Numbered from the stretch's first letter, positions 17,900 to 27,350 are shown. The stretch is 64,000 nt of DNA from Crocinitomicaceae bacterium (GCA_024639405.1 JAHEIL010000013.1:1-64000), one strand, 5' to 3'. Notes: generated by a model not told the origin, from the sequence alone. Made by a program: numbers and translations.

Positions 17900-20800
17900 T
17901 TAAAAATCAAATTTAACACCTAAACGAATTGTTCTTGGAGAACTTACGTTAAATGGATTTTGAATTTTCATTGTATAATAATCTCTGAACGATTGCTCAT
18001 CTAATTGATTTTGAATTGATGATTGGTTCAATGCAGCTGCTAAATAACCATCGTCATTTGTATTACCTGTTGCACGGTAAACTTCCAATACGTTAAACTG
18101 ATTGAATAAATTAGTAACACGTAAATATACATTCAATGCTGCCGCTTTTTTCTTTTTACCATCTTTACCAAACTCTAATTCAAAAGTTTTGTCCAATTGT
18201 AAATCTAAACGGTAATTCCAAGGAGTTCTTGAACCTTGTGTTGTACCATTCAATCCAGAGGCTAAGTTACCAATTGCAGCATCAGTAAATGTTGTTTGTG
18301 AAGAATAAGGAGAACCTGAATATAAATTTGTAATTAAGTTCAAGCCTGTGTTTTCAAAAATATTAATTCCTGCAATTACTGGTCCATTGTAATCTTTTCC
18401 ATTACCATATCTGTAATCAAATGTTACGTTAATTGCATGACGTTGGTCATATGAATATGGGAATATTGAACGTAAGTTAGGAACTCCAGCGTTGATTAAA
18501 CTAGATGAAGAAGTTGAACTTGACCCAGTACCTTCTGCAAATTGTAATGTATAATTCGCAGTCAAACGAATATTTCCAGTTCTTCTTAAGTCGTAAGAAA
18601 TTGTCATCCCTTTAACTGTACCAAAATCGATGTTACCATATGTTGCATACGTTTGAGGATAGGCATTAAACATGTTTACTAATTGAATATTGTTTCTTTG
18701 CTCACGGTAGAACGCTGAAATTTTCAATGATGAAGATTTTGATAATACTTGTTGGAATCCTAATTCGTAATCAATTGTAGTTGAAGCTTTCAAATTAGCG
18801 TTGTTAATTGTAGCACTTCTTAAGAATTGGTATTGGAACGGATCAAAACGGAAACCAGAAGTAGGACGTTGAGTTAAGATATCGTAGTGAGCAAAGAAAG
18901 ATGCCTCATCCGAAATTGGAAATGAAAATGCAACACGCGGCATTGGGTTAATTTGAGCTTCGTAATCTTTAAAGGCTTCTGCTGAAGGAGATTTTTGATT
19001 TGGATTTAACAACCAAGGTGCAATCCCACTTGCTCCTTCAATAATAGTTGGATCTTCGATTGGAGTACCGCTCGCATTGTACCATGTACGATCAATTCTA
19101 TATCCATTAATTGCAGTTGGGTTATTCACATCATTCACATATACTGTGTAATCATCACCCATACCTTCTGGAATGTTAACCCATCCGTATTGTGATGGAT
19201 CACTTGCTGCTAATGCTTTCGCTTCTGCAACAGTTCTTGCGCTGTAGAACAAATAAGGATCTTTCAATACTGGTTGATTTGCATCAAATACATCGACACG
19301 TAAACCTACATTGAATACGATATCTTTAAACGCAAACTTATCCATAATATAACCAGAAATATAAGTTGGTTGGAATGCACCTACAAAACGTTTGTAATTT
19401 CCATTTTTATCAAATTCATTAAAATATTTGTTGATGTCTGTATTTCCAGAAACTTTCTCTCCGGTGTGATCATATCCCCAATAAGAAACAAAAGAGTTAC
19501 CACTGTTCAATAACTCATCTGGTGAGAACATGTCAAATTTGTAAATAGATGGGTCATATTGATCGATGTTGATGAAATCTGAACCAGCACCACCAGCACC
19601 TATTAAACCTTGTGAATATAAGTAATTTCTTAAATTGTAATCAAAAAACGATTGATTATCCGCATTTTCTTGACCTCCGTAAGCACCAGTTCCTGAAGTG
19701 TAAGCACTACCTGTGTTTAAACGATTGTAAGAAATGTACTTAAAAGAACCACTATCAGAAACAACACCACTGTTCAAATCTAACTCACTAATATGTGAAT
19801 TTGTTAACTGACGTGCCATTTGCCACAAACCAATTGGTCCATTTCCTCCTCCTGATGTAGTTGTACCTGATGTCCATCCTCTATCCCATCTTTGCTCTAA
19901 CTCAAATCCAAAAGAAACTGAATGATCACCAATGTTTACTGAGAATGAACCTGTTCCACGTAATTGATCGTTTTCAAATTTACCAAAGCCATTGTATGGT
20001 GTTCCAATGTTATCCCAAATACCATAAACAGATTTTGGAACATCACCATTTAACAATGCATTACCTTGACGCAAGGTTAAATTGTCTTTGAAAGGATTAT
20101 TGAATGGACTAGCTAAAGGACCTAACAAGCTGTAATACTGATTTGTAATTGCTGCTAATTGAGGATTTGTAGATGATGGTGTGAAATCAACATTCGCCTG
20201 GAAAGGAACAGCTGTTTGCTCAAATAAATTTTTATCATCATTAAATTGGTATGAAACATCATATCGAGAATCATACGTACCAACATGACCATAATTAAAT
20301 AAGTTAAACCCATGTTTAGGATCATAAGATTCAGACATTGATTTAGAATAATCAACCATCAAAGAATAGTTGAAAGATTTAATTTTAGAGGATGAACCTT
20401 CTTCATTGTTTGTGAAACGTTGTGTGATTCGACCGAATACACGCCAATCTAATGATTTAGAAACACCAAAGTTTGAAAAGTTCATTAATGAACTGTAGTA
20501 AGAATAGTTACTACTATTATTGTAATTCATAGAACCTCCAAAAGTAACGTTGGTTGATGGGCCTGTATTTACATCAATTTTTGCTTGTGCTGAAAACACA
20601 GAACGACCAGCATTCATTCTCCAATCAACTTTTTCAAAATCAGAAGTTCTTAAGAAACTTGAATTATTGAATGTACCATCACCATTTGAAGTTAATCTTA
20701 ACGGATTAGCAACTAAATAATCACGAACATCTTTTTTAATACGGTATCCGCCACCAGCTAATGGGCGACTGTCTAATTCATTCGTATAGTTAGCAGAAAC

Positions 20801-21700
20801 TAAAAACCCTAAACGAGGTTTTACTTTTGCACCTGTAGAATCTTTTTGCATCCATAATGGACCAGAAAACATTCCTTCTAACAAGTTGTATCCAAATTTA
20901 TCTAAACCAAAAACTTTTCCGTCATAACCATCTTTATCTGCTCCATTCATATAGAAACCAGATGATACACCTTCAATAGAACCAAAGTATTTTGCAGATG
21001 GTCCTCTTGTTGTTACAGAGATAACACCACCCGTAACATCACCATAATTTGCTGGTAAACCACCTGTAATAACAGATACTTCTTCAATTGCAGATTTTGG
21101 TAAATTAGATGATCCACGAACTTTGATACCATCAATGTAGTAATAAGAAGCATCTTCACGAGAACCACGAACAGATATTGCGCCACTTCCTTCGTCTGTA
21201 TTTACACCACCAACTGTAGATGCAACACCTGCTGCAGAACGAACTGGTAAACGAGAAATGTCTTCTCTTGTAACTGTTGCTCCAGAAGAACCTCCATCTT
21301 TATCGATCAATGGAACTCTATATGCTACTACTTTCACTTCTTGAATTTCTTTTACACCTTTTGCTTTAGACAAGGTAACATCATCCAAAAAGGTAATTTT
21401 CTCCGAAGAAATAATTACACCTGTTCTACGAACTGGTTGATACCCTTCTGCTTCGTTTCTAACTTCAACGTCATAAGTACCTGCACCAATCGAGTTAATT
21501 TGGAATTTTCCATCGAAATCAGTTGTTGCACCACCACGTACGTTTCCATTCTGAAACAAAACCACTTTACAAAATGGTAATGACTCTTTCGTGTCTGCAT
21601 CATTTACTGTACCTTTAATAGACCCCAAACCAGATTGAGCAAAGCTATAAGAAGCTGTCATTAAGATACTTAATAATAAAAAGTTAAGTTTTCGTAACAT
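17900..21700 (-). CDS. TonB-dependent receptor with carboxypeptidase-like regulatory domain
   Basis: A 1266-residue outer-membrane receptor. The signal peptide ends near SYSFAQ (residue ~22). Residues ~25-115 form a CarboxypepD_reg-like domain (GSIKGTVNDADTKESLPF). Residues ~130-240 form the plug, with VASTVGGVNTDEGSGAISVRG, YYIDGIKVRG and GGLPANYGDVTGGVISVTT. The remainder is a 22-strand-type barrel ending RTIRLGVKFDF with a C-terminal Phe. No SusD homologue is adjacent. Instead the operon continues with the 1397-aa surface protein and a PorV-type protein, pointing to a T9SS-linked surface complex. The ligand is unknown. Confidence 0.93.
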   Translation of the reverse strand: MLRKLNFLLLSILMTASYSFAQSGLGSIKGTVNDADTKESLPFCKVVLFQNGNVRGGATTDFDGKFQINSIGAGTYDVEVRNEAEGYQPVRRTGVIISSEKITFLDDVTLSKAKGVKEIQEVKVVAYRVPLIDKDGGSSGATVTREDISRLPVRSAAGVASTVGGVNTDEGSGAISVRGSREDASYYYIDGIKVRGSSNLPKSAIEEVSVITGGLPANYGDVTGGVISVTTRGPSAKYFGSIEGVSSGFYMNGADKDGYDGKVFGLDKFGYNLLEGMFSGPLWMQKDSTGAKVKPRLGFLVSANYTNELDSRPLAGGGYRIKKDVRDYLVANPLRLTSNGDGTFNNSSFLRTSDFEKVDWRMNAGRSVFSAQAKIDVNTGPSTNVTFGGSMNYNNSSNYSYYSSLMNFSNFGVSKSLDWRVFGRITQRFTNNEEGSSSKIKSFNYSLMVDYSKSMSESYDPKHGFNLFNYGHVGTYDSRYDVSYQFNDDKNLFEQTAVPFQANVDFTPSSTNPQLAAITNQYYSLLGPLASPFNNPFKDNLTLRQGNALLNGDVPKSVYGIWDNIGTPYNGFGKFENDQLRGTGSFSVNIGDHSVSFGFELEQRWDRGWTSGTTTSGGGNGPIGLWQMARQLTNSHISELDLNSGVVSDSGSFKYISYNRLNTGSAYTSGTGAYGGQENADNQSFFDYNLRNYLYSQGLIGAGGAGSDFINIDQYDPSIYKFDMFSPDELLNSGNSFVSYWGYDHTGEKVSGNTDINKYFNEFDKNGNYKRFVGAFQPTYISGYIMDKFAFKDIVFNVGLRVDVFDANQPVLKDPYLFYSARTVAEAKALAASDPSQYGWVNIPEGMGDDYTVYVNDVNNPTAINGYRIDRTWYNASGTPIEDPTIIEGASGIAPWLLNPNQKSPSAEAFKDYEAQINPMPRVAFSFPISDEASFFAHYDILTQRPTSGFRFDPFQYQFLRSATINNANLKASTTIDYELGFQQVLSKSSSLKISAFYREQRNNIQLVNMFNAYPQTYATYGNIDFGTVKGMTISYDLRRTGNIRLTANYTLQFAEGTGSSSTSSSSLINAGVPNLRSIFPYSYDQRHAINVTFDYRYGNGKDYNGPVIAGINIFENTGLNLITNLYSGSPYSSQTTFTDAAIGNLASGLNGTTQGSRTPWNYRLDLQLDKTFELEFGKDGKKKKAAALNVYLRVTNLFNQFNVLEVYRATGNTNDDGYLAAALNQSSIQNQLDEQSFRDYYTMKIQNPFNVSSPRTIRLGVKFDF

Positions 21701-21744
21701 AAGTACTATTTATTGATTAAACTTTTTTGCTTTTTTAAAGCTGG

Positions 21745-21752
21745 TAAATATA
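21745..21752 (-). promoter_or_regulatory. Possible -7 element (TATATTTA) for the TonB receptor operon
   Basis: One-base variant of TAnnTTTG on the minus strand, about 45 nt upstream of the receptor ATG, in a 235-bp AT-rich divergent intergenic region. No better match is present. Confidence 0.3.
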
Positions 21753-21936
21753 GAAAAAAACATTTTCATATTCATAATGTTAAAAAAAAATAATTTAATT
21801 ATTAATTAACTTTCATTAACAAAACTAACGAATGTAAAATCAAATCAAACAAATAAATTATTAAATATGAGTAGTTATTATACATGTCTAAGTTATGTGG
21901 ATATTTTTTTGTTTTTTTGCAATCAAAGTGTTCAAC

Positions 21937-22581
21937 ATGCCATTCAAACAAGAAATTATACAGATAAAAGGGGTTTCGATACATTTATTAACGTTTGAAG
22001 CATTTAATCCATTAAATTATTTAAACCATCTTTCTATAGCAGAAACAGAACGTTTTTATACAATTAAGTCCCCATTAAAACAACAAGAATTTGTTGCAAC
22101 ACGAATTTTACGAGATCAAATCTTTGAGCATCATCACATCCAATACAACGAATATGGCGCACCTTTTATCAAAGACAAACATTTCCTTTCAATAAGTCAT
22201 TCACGTAATACCGTTGGGATTGCCATTTGTGCTGACTTTCAAATTGGTTTTGATCTTGAGTTCATCAGTGAAAAAGCGAAAAAAGTATGCTCTAAATTTT
22301 TAAACAGCAAAGAACTTCAAACTTTTAATCTTCAATCAGATTTAGAAACAACAAAGCTATGGAGCGCTAAAGAAACGCTCTATAAAGTAGCTAATCGCAT
22401 TGGAATTGATTTCAAAACCGAACTTATCATTGAACCTGCAAAAGAAAACTTATTAATTGGAAAAATAATTCAAACCAACGGACACGATTTAGTAGAAATT
22501 TATACTTTTGTTCATCAAGATTATATAATTACTGTTAACCACTCTAAAATCGAACATGTCAACAATCCTATCCAACATTAA
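21937..22581 (+). CDS. 4'-phosphopantetheinyl transferase superfamily protein
   Basis: About 214 residues from the ATG at 21937. An in-frame upstream start at 21895 would add a hydrophobic 14-residue stretch of T-rich intergenic DNA and is rejected. The superfamily motifs are present in order: SISHSRN (residues 85-91), GFDLE (104-108, Mg-binding Asp and Glu) and WSAKETLYK (142-150, catalytic Glu and Lys). It transfers phosphopantetheine from CoA to acyl or peptidyl carrier proteins; Sfp/EntD-like length. The 3' end overlaps the prenylglyceryl phosphate synthase gene by 26 nt. Confidence 0.9.
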   Translation: MPFKQEIIQIKGVSIHLLTFEAFNPLNYLNHLSIAETERFYTIKSPLKQQEFVATRILRDQIFEHHHIQYNEYGAPFIKDKHFLSISHSRNTVGIAICADFQIGFDLEFISEKAKKVCSKFLNSKELQTFNLQSDLETTKLWSAKETLYKVANRIGIDFKTELIIEPAKENLLIGKIIQTNGHDLVEIYTFVHQDYIITVNHSKIEHVNNPIQH

Positions 22582-23302
22582 AAATGCAAAAAATGCAATT
22601 GCAGTTTTAATTGACCCTGAAAAAACATCGAATGAACCACAACTTAAATCTATATTAGAAAAAGCAAGTAATTCATCCATAGATTTTATTTTTATCGGAG
22701 GTAGTACTGTTTCCAGCCATGTTTTTCAAAAAACAGCTGCATTCATTAATAAACACTGCACGATTCCATTGGTTATTTTCCCTGGATCTTCACAACAAAT
22801 CTCTGAGAAAGCTGATGGCTTACTTTATTTAAGCTTACTTTCTGGTAGAAATCCGGATTTTTTAATTGGTCACCACATCGATTCAGCAATTGAATTAAAT
22901 GAAATGGACCTTGAAATTATTCCAACGGGGTATTTATTAATCGATGGCGGAACGCAATCTTCAGTTGCCTATGTTAGTCAAACCACCCCTATTCCACGAA
23001 GCGATCTTTCAATTGCCAAAAGAACAGCTATTGCAGGAAAATTACAAGGTAAACAAGTGTTGTTTTTAGACGCAGGTAGTGGTGCAAAACATGCTGTTCC
23101 AACAAACATGATTACAGCCATTAAACAAGTTGGATTACCCCTAATTATTGGAGGTGGTATTCAATCGGTTGATCAAATAAGGGAAATTCATACTGCTGGA
23201 GCAAATATTGCTGTGATTGGGAATAAAATTGAAGCGGATTTGGACTTTCTATTGGAAATTAAAGAATATAAAAATGAAGGAATGGAATCAATGATGTATT
23301 GA
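22556..23302 (+). CDS. Geranylgeranylglyceryl/heptaprenylglyceryl phosphate synthase-like protein
   Basis: A 248-residue TIM-barrel protein of the GGGPS/PcrB family. These enzymes couple sn-glycerol-1-phosphate to a polyprenyl diphosphate with an ether bond, the first step of archaeal lipid synthesis. Visible family motifs are LIDPEKT (Asp20, Mg site), IGGSTVS, PGSSQQIS, PTGYLLIDGG, FLDAGSGAKH and the phosphate-binding LIIGGGIQS followed by IAVIGNKIE. Group II enzymes of this type are known in Flavobacteriia, where the product and purpose are unclear. The overlap with the phosphopantetheinyl transferase gene indicates coupled translation. The prenyl chain length cannot be read here. Confidence 0.9.
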   Translation: MSTILSNIKNAKNAIAVLIDPEKTSNEPQLKSILEKASNSSIDFIFIGGSTVSSHVFQKTAAFINKHCTIPLVIFPGSSQQISEKADGLLYLSLLSGRNPDFLIGHHIDSAIELNEMDLEIIPTGYLLIDGGTQSSVAYVSQTTPIPRSDLSIAKRTAIAGKLQGKQVLFLDAGSGAKHAVPTNMITAIKQVGLPLIIGGGIQSVDQIREIHTAGANIAVIGNKIEADLDFLLEIKEYKNEGMESMMY

Positions 23303-23665
23303 GTTTTAGGTGTTGGGTTGAGATTTCAACTGAAATACGATTTCGTCATGAAGTATAGAATCTTGATATACTGAAGTTTATTTTAAAAGTGTTGGGTTAT
23401 TAGTTTTGAGTTTTGAGTTGATATTTCAACAGAAATACGATCTCGTCCTGAAGTATTGAATCTTGATATCCTGAAGTTTATTTTAAAAGTGTTGGGTTAT
23501 TAGTTTTGAGCTTTGAGTTGATATTTCAACAGAAATACGATCTCGTCCTGAAGTATTGAATCTTGTAATCCTGAAGTCTATTTTAAAAGTGTTGGGTTAT
23601 TAGTTTTGAGTTTTGAGTTGATATTTCAAAAGAAATACAATCTCGTCCTGAAGTCTTGTATCTTT
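23303..23665. repeat. 100-bp tandem repeat array, ~3.7 units
   Basis: Unit starts are near 23303 (shortened by ~19 bp), 23390, 23490 and 23590 (partial). The period is exactly 100 bp and the last three units are nearly identical. Each unit includes GTGTTGGGTTATTAGTTTTG, the small inverted repeat GTTGA-TATT-TCAAC and TCTCGTCCTGAAGT. The array fills the convergent space between the prenyl transferase gene and nadC. No open reading frame, promoter or spacer variation typical of CRISPR was seen. Confidence 0.85.
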
Positions 23666-23673
23666 AAAATCCT

Positions 23674-24513
23674 CTAAAAAATAGCTTTTAAACTCAAATC
23701 CAAACTTCCAGCGCTGTGGGTCAATGCACCGACAGAAATAAATTGCACACCTGTTTCTGCATAAGCACGAATAGTATCTAAAGTGATTCCACCAGAAGCT
23801 TCTGTTTCAATGTGTGATGGAATCAATGGTAATAAACGTTTAATTTCTGAAGGTTGAAAATTATCCAACATGATACGGTCGATTCCTGGTGTAGCTATAG
23901 CTTCTATTAATTCAGCTTCAGTGCGAACTTCTACTTCAATTTTTAATGATTTATTCGATTGGTTCAAATAAGTAAGTGTTTGTTGAACAGCTTTTGTAAT
24001 TCCGCCTGCATAATCTATGTGGTTATCTTTCAACATGATCATATCATACAAAGCAAAACGATGGTTGTAACCTCCCCCTATTCTAACCGCCCATTTCTCC
24101 ATGTAGCGAATTCCTGGAGTTGTTTTTCGAGTATCCAATAATTTAGTGGATAATCCATCAATTTTTTGAACAATTTTAGCTGTTTGTGTCGCGATACCAC
24201 TCATGCGTTGCATGAAATTTAACACCAAACGCTCAGTTGTTAAAATTGATCGTGAAGATCCTTCCACTGTAAATGCAATTTCACCTTTTACAACATGATC
24301 TCCATCATTTTTAAACACGTTTACGACCAACGAAGCATCAAATTGTTTGAAAATTTCAACAGCTAATTCTACACCTGCTAAAATACCATCATCTTTGATT
24401 AATAAATGTGCTTTTCCAATTGCGTTTTCTGGCACACAGGCCAATGTTGAATGGTCGCCATCACCTATATCTTCGCGCAACGCATTTGCTATAATCTCTT
24501 GAATAACTGTCAT
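23674..24513 (-). CDS. nadC: Nicotinate-nucleotide pyrophosphorylase (carboxylating)
   Basis: A 279-residue quinolinate phosphoribosyltransferase of normal length. It converts quinolinate and PRPP to nicotinate mononucleotide, CO2 and diphosphate in NAD synthesis. Family motifs are NFMQRMSGIAT, LLDTRKTTPG (residues ~126-134, with Arg and Lys of the quinolinate site), GGGYNHR and DMIMLKDNH, then the LDNFQP and EASGGI barrel strands. Its ATG is 1 nt from the stop of the DUF4783 gene upstream, so the two form an operon, an arrangement seen in other Flavobacteriia. Confidence 0.97.
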   Translation of the reverse strand: MTVIQEIIANALREDIGDGDHSTLACVPENAIGKAHLLIKDDGILAGVELAVEIFKQFDASLVVNVFKNDGDHVVKGEIAFTVEGSSRSILTTERLVLNFMQRMSGIATQTAKIVQKIDGLSTKLLDTRKTTPGIRYMEKWAVRIGGGYNHRFALYDMIMLKDNHIDYAGGITKAVQQTLTYLNQSNKSLKIEVEVRTEAELIEAIATPGIDRIMLDNFQPSEIKRLLPLIPSHIETEASGGITLDTIRAYAETGVQFISVGALTHSAGSLDLSLKAIF

Positions 24514-24514
24514 T

Positions 24515-24898
24515 TTAAGCTTTTTCTATAATAATACTTTCGATTTTAAACTCTGCATCAATCTTTACAAAATGGAGTGTGATACGAAAATCTTCTGTTT
24601 TAGATTCAAACGTTCCGATTGCAAAACAGCCATCCCCTGTTTCTTTGCCTTTGAAAATTAGTTTAAAGGCTGTACATGGTTTTTTACTGAAAAAATCTTT
24701 CAATACTACTTGCGCTTGTGAATGATTGTAAACAGTTTCTTTACCCAAAATGTTAAGCGCTATTTTATCTTTCCCCAACTGAACAATTGCCTCTGCATTG
24801 TTGGTCATAAATGCCCGTTCAATTGAACTATAAGGCACTTCGTTAGGATTGTTAAATAACAAAAAACAAGCCGTAAGATAAATAAAAACTGTTTGCAT
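24515..24898 (-). CDS. Secreted DUF4783-like small protein
   Basis: A 127-residue protein with an N-terminal hydrophobic segment (residues 2-16) that acts as a signal peptide or anchor. The rest has an NTF2-like alpha+beta pattern typical of DUF4783 (NHSQAQVVLKDFFSKKP, then GKETGDGCFAIGTF). DUF4783 proteins commonly precede nadC in Bacteroidota; no function is known. It is the first gene of the pair, with a -7 element upstream at 24919-24926. Confidence 0.75.
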   Translation of the reverse strand: MQTVFIYLTACFLLFNNPNEVPYSSIERAFMTNNAEAIVQLGKDKIALNILGKETVYNHSQAQVVLKDFFSKKPCTAFKLIFKGKETGDGCFAIGTFESKTEDFRITLHFVKIDAEFKIESIIIEKA

Positions 24899-24918
24899 AG
24901 TTTGTTTGTTGAATGAGA

Positions 24919-24926
24919 CAAAAATA
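24919..24926 (-). promoter_or_regulatory. -7 element (TATTTTTG) for DUF4783-nadC
   Basis: Exact TAnnTTTG on the minus strand, 20 nt upstream of the ATG. It lies within a ~118-bp divergent gap that also holds the promoter of the polysaccharide locus. Confidence 0.5.
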
Positions 24927-25004
24927 AGTCCTTTTTTGGTTGAAATTGTTATTTTGAGAATAATTATTGATTCGACACCTCTTATCTCAATCTCAAATAA
25001 TACG

Positions 25005-25012
25005 TATATTTG
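25005..25012 (+). promoter_or_regulatory. -7 element (TATATTTG) at the head of the glycosyltransferase genes
   Basis: Exact TAnnTTTG, ending only 4 nt before the GTG start at 25017. The transcript would start at or next to that codon and be nearly leaderless. Confidence 0.45.
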
Positions 25013-25016
25013 TTGT

Positions 25017-26234
25017 GTGAAAAAGTATAAGATACTCTACATTTCTTATGATGGCATGACTGATCCATTGGGACAATCGCAAGTATTGCCGTATCTAATA
25101 GGCTTGTCGAAACAAGGGTATTCATTTGATCTAATCAGTTTTGAAAAGCAAGAACGTTTCAACAAAAACAACACAACTATTTCAAAAATCTGTCAAGAAA
25201 ACAACATTGAATGGCATCCGCTTTTTTACACTAAAAAGCCGCCCTTACTTTCTACCTTGTACGATATTTTCAGAATGAATCAATTGGCAAAGAAATTACA
25301 TGCCAAAAAAAACTTTACCATCATCCATTGTAGAAGCTATATTTCAGCATTGATTGGTGCTGGTTTCAAAAAAAAATATGGAACAAAATTCTTGTTTGAT
25401 ATGCGCGGTTTTTGGGCAGATGAAAGAATTGAAGGTGGCATTTGGAGCCTTAAAAACCCCGTATTTAAAACAGTTTATTCTTTTTTCAAACGTAAAGAAC
25501 TTGATTTCTTTAAGGAAGCTGATCATACCGTCTCTTTGACGTATAATGGGAAAGAAGAAATTGAAAGTTGGGAAATTTTCAAACATGCTAAACCTGCAAT
25601 CACCGTTATTCCTTGTTGCGTAGATTTAGACCTTTTTTCTGATCCAACCTCTATTAATGAATCGTTGAAAAAAAAGCTTGGTATTTCTCCAGACACTTTT
25701 GTTTTGGGCTATGTCGGTTCTATTGGAACTTGGTATATGTTGCCAGAAATGCTTCAGTATTTCAAGGTATTTGTCAAAAAAAATCAATCTGCTTGTTTTT
25801 TATTTGTTACCAATGAAAATCCTGAATACATTCAAGCAAAAGCAAAAGAAAATGGCATTGATGCAAAACATATTATTGTACAATCGTGTCTACACAAAGA
25901 TGTACCTGAATACATATCAATATTTGATGCCTCCATCTTTTTTATTCGACCTACATTTTCTAAAAAAGCTTCATCTCCAACGAAGCAAGGAGAAATCATG
26001 GCAATGGGTAAGCCTTTAATTTGCAATGCAGGTGTTGGGGATACTGATATGATTGTTCAAAAATATCAAGCAGGAACAGTTATTGAGCAGTTTGACGAAA
26101 AAACATATGCTGATAATTGCACCTTTGAAAAGTTCAATGTTGAAAAAACAATTGAAGGTGCAAAAGACTATTTCGGCCTTCATCTTGGTATCGATCGCTA
26201 TTCTCAAATCTATCAAGCGCTCGTAAACAAATGA
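25017..26234 (+). CDS. Glycosyltransferase family 4 protein
   Basis: About 405 residues from the GTG at 25017, chosen because the conserved Rossmann start (KILYISYDGMTDPLGQSQV) follows at once; the longer frame from a TTG at 24906 runs through the promoter region. The N-terminal domain ends near residue 175. The C-terminal GT-B domain contains VLGYVGSIGTWYMLPE and the donor-site region SPTKQGEIMAMGKPLICN, resembling the E-x7-E region. It probably adds a sugar from a nucleotide donor to the surface polysaccharide on the cytoplasmic face. It overlaps the next glycosyltransferase gene by 4 nt. Sugar specificity is unknown. Confidence 0.85.
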   Translation: MKKYKILYISYDGMTDPLGQSQVLPYLIGLSKQGYSFDLISFEKQERFNKNNTTISKICQENNIEWHPLFYTKKPPLLSTLYDIFRMNQLAKKLHAKKNFTIIHCRSYISALIGAGFKKKYGTKFLFDMRGFWADERIEGGIWSLKNPVFKTVYSFFKRKELDFFKEADHTVSLTYNGKEEIESWEIFKHAKPAITVIPCCVDLDLFSDPTSINESLKKKLGISPDTFVLGYVGSIGTWYMLPEMLQYFKVFVKKNQSACFLFVTNENPEYIQAKAKENGIDAKHIIVQSCLHKDVPEYISIFDASIFFIRPTFSKKASSPTKQGEIMAMGKPLICNAGVGDTDMIVQKYQAGTVIEQFDEKTYADNCTFEKFNVEKTIEGAKDYFGLHLGIDRYSQIYQALVNK

Positions 26235-27307
26235 AAAAGCAAAAAATAGTGTTCATTGCGCCATATCCATTTGGACAAGCGCCTTCTCAACGCTTTCGTT
26301 TTGAACAATATTTACATTTTTTAGAAAATAAGGGCTTTGAATATGAATTTCATTCATTTCTTTCGACTAAAACTTGGAAATTATTGTATCAAAAAGGGCT
26401 TTTCTTTCAAAAAGCTATGGGTATTATCGGTAGTTTTATACATCGGTTTTTCTTGCTTTTCAACTTGAAAAACGTTGATTTCATCTTTATTCACCGTGAA
26501 GCGTCACATATTGGCCCTCCTGTTTTTGAATGGATAATTGCGAAAATTTTAAAAAAGAAAATAATCTACGATTTTGACGATGCGATTTGGTTGCCTAATT
26601 TCAGTGAAAACAACAAAATATTCAACCGATTGAAAGCGTACTGGAAAGTGAACTATTGCATGAAATGGGCATGGAAAATAACAGCAGGTAACACGTATTT
26701 AGCTGATTATGCTCGTAAATTTAATAACAATGTAATCGTTTTACCAACAACAATTGACACAGAAAATCACCATTCTATCTTTTGCGATCAAGACAAAACA
26801 CCTTTGACAATTGGTTGGACAGGAACCCATACAACGATGCATTACGTTGATTTTTTAATTCCAATTCTCCAAGAATTAGAACAAAAATATACGTTTGTAT
26901 TTAAAATCATTTCCAACGAAGCACCAACCTATGCTTTGCAATCGTTGGAGTTTGTGAAATGGAATAAAACCACTGAAATTGAAGATTTAGCCAGTATACA
27001 GATCGGAGTTATGCCATTAATAAAAGATATTTGGTCAGAGGGCAAATGTGGTTTTAAAGCGTTGCAATACATGGCCTTAGAAATACCAACCGTGCTTTCG
27101 CCAGTTGGTGTGAACTCAACGATTGTTGAACATGCGAAAAATGGCTATTTAGTTGAATCAGAAAAAGAATGGTACGTAACGCTAGAAAAACTAATTCTTG
27201 AGAAAGAACTTAGAAAACAAGTTGGGAAAGCAGGTAGAACAACAATTGAAAACAACTACTCTGTAAATTCTCAAAAGAATATATTTCTTTCTTTATTTAT
27301 GTCATAA
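26231..27307 (+). CDS. Glycosyltransferase (GT-B, family 4/1-like)
   Basis: A 358-residue GT-B enzyme. The N-terminus KIVFIAPYPFGQAPSQRFRF, the segment IYDFDDAIW, and the C-terminal LTIGWTGTHTTMHY and GKCGFKALQYMALEIPTV follow the GT4 plan. The last segment corresponds to the nucleotide-sugar-binding helix with a Lys-x-Gln-Tyr-Met pattern. The ATGA overlap with the preceding glycosyltransferase shows one operon. A 107-bp gap with a candidate promoter separates it from the first ABC exporter copy. The acceptor and donor are unknown. Confidence 0.87.
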   Translation: MKKQKIVFIAPYPFGQAPSQRFRFEQYLHFLENKGFEYEFHSFLSTKTWKLLYQKGLFFQKAMGIIGSFIHRFFLLFNLKNVDFIFIHREASHIGPPVFEWIIAKILKKKIIYDFDDAIWLPNFSENNKIFNRLKAYWKVNYCMKWAWKITAGNTYLADYARKFNNNVIVLPTTIDTENHHSIFCDQDKTPLTIGWTGTHTTMHYVDFLIPILQELEQKYTFVFKIISNEAPTYALQSLEFVKWNKTTEIEDLASIQIGVMPLIKDIWSEGKCGFKALQYMALEIPTVLSPVGVNSTIVEHAKNGYLVESEKEWYVTLEKLILEKELRKQVGKAGRTTIENNYSVNSQKNIFLSLFMS

Positions 27308-27350
27308 ACAACTTTTTTAGTAGTTTTAAAGTGCTCTTTTTCAAGAATAA

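Noticed and set aside
23303..23665. CRISPR array
   Set aside because: The period is 100 bp with the whole unit repeated; there are no unique spacers between short repeats and no cas genes nearby.
24906..25016. Longer start (TTG) for the first glycosyltransferase
   Set aside because: The extra 37 residues have no GT4 similarity and run across a -7 element; the conserved domain begins right at the GTG at 25017.
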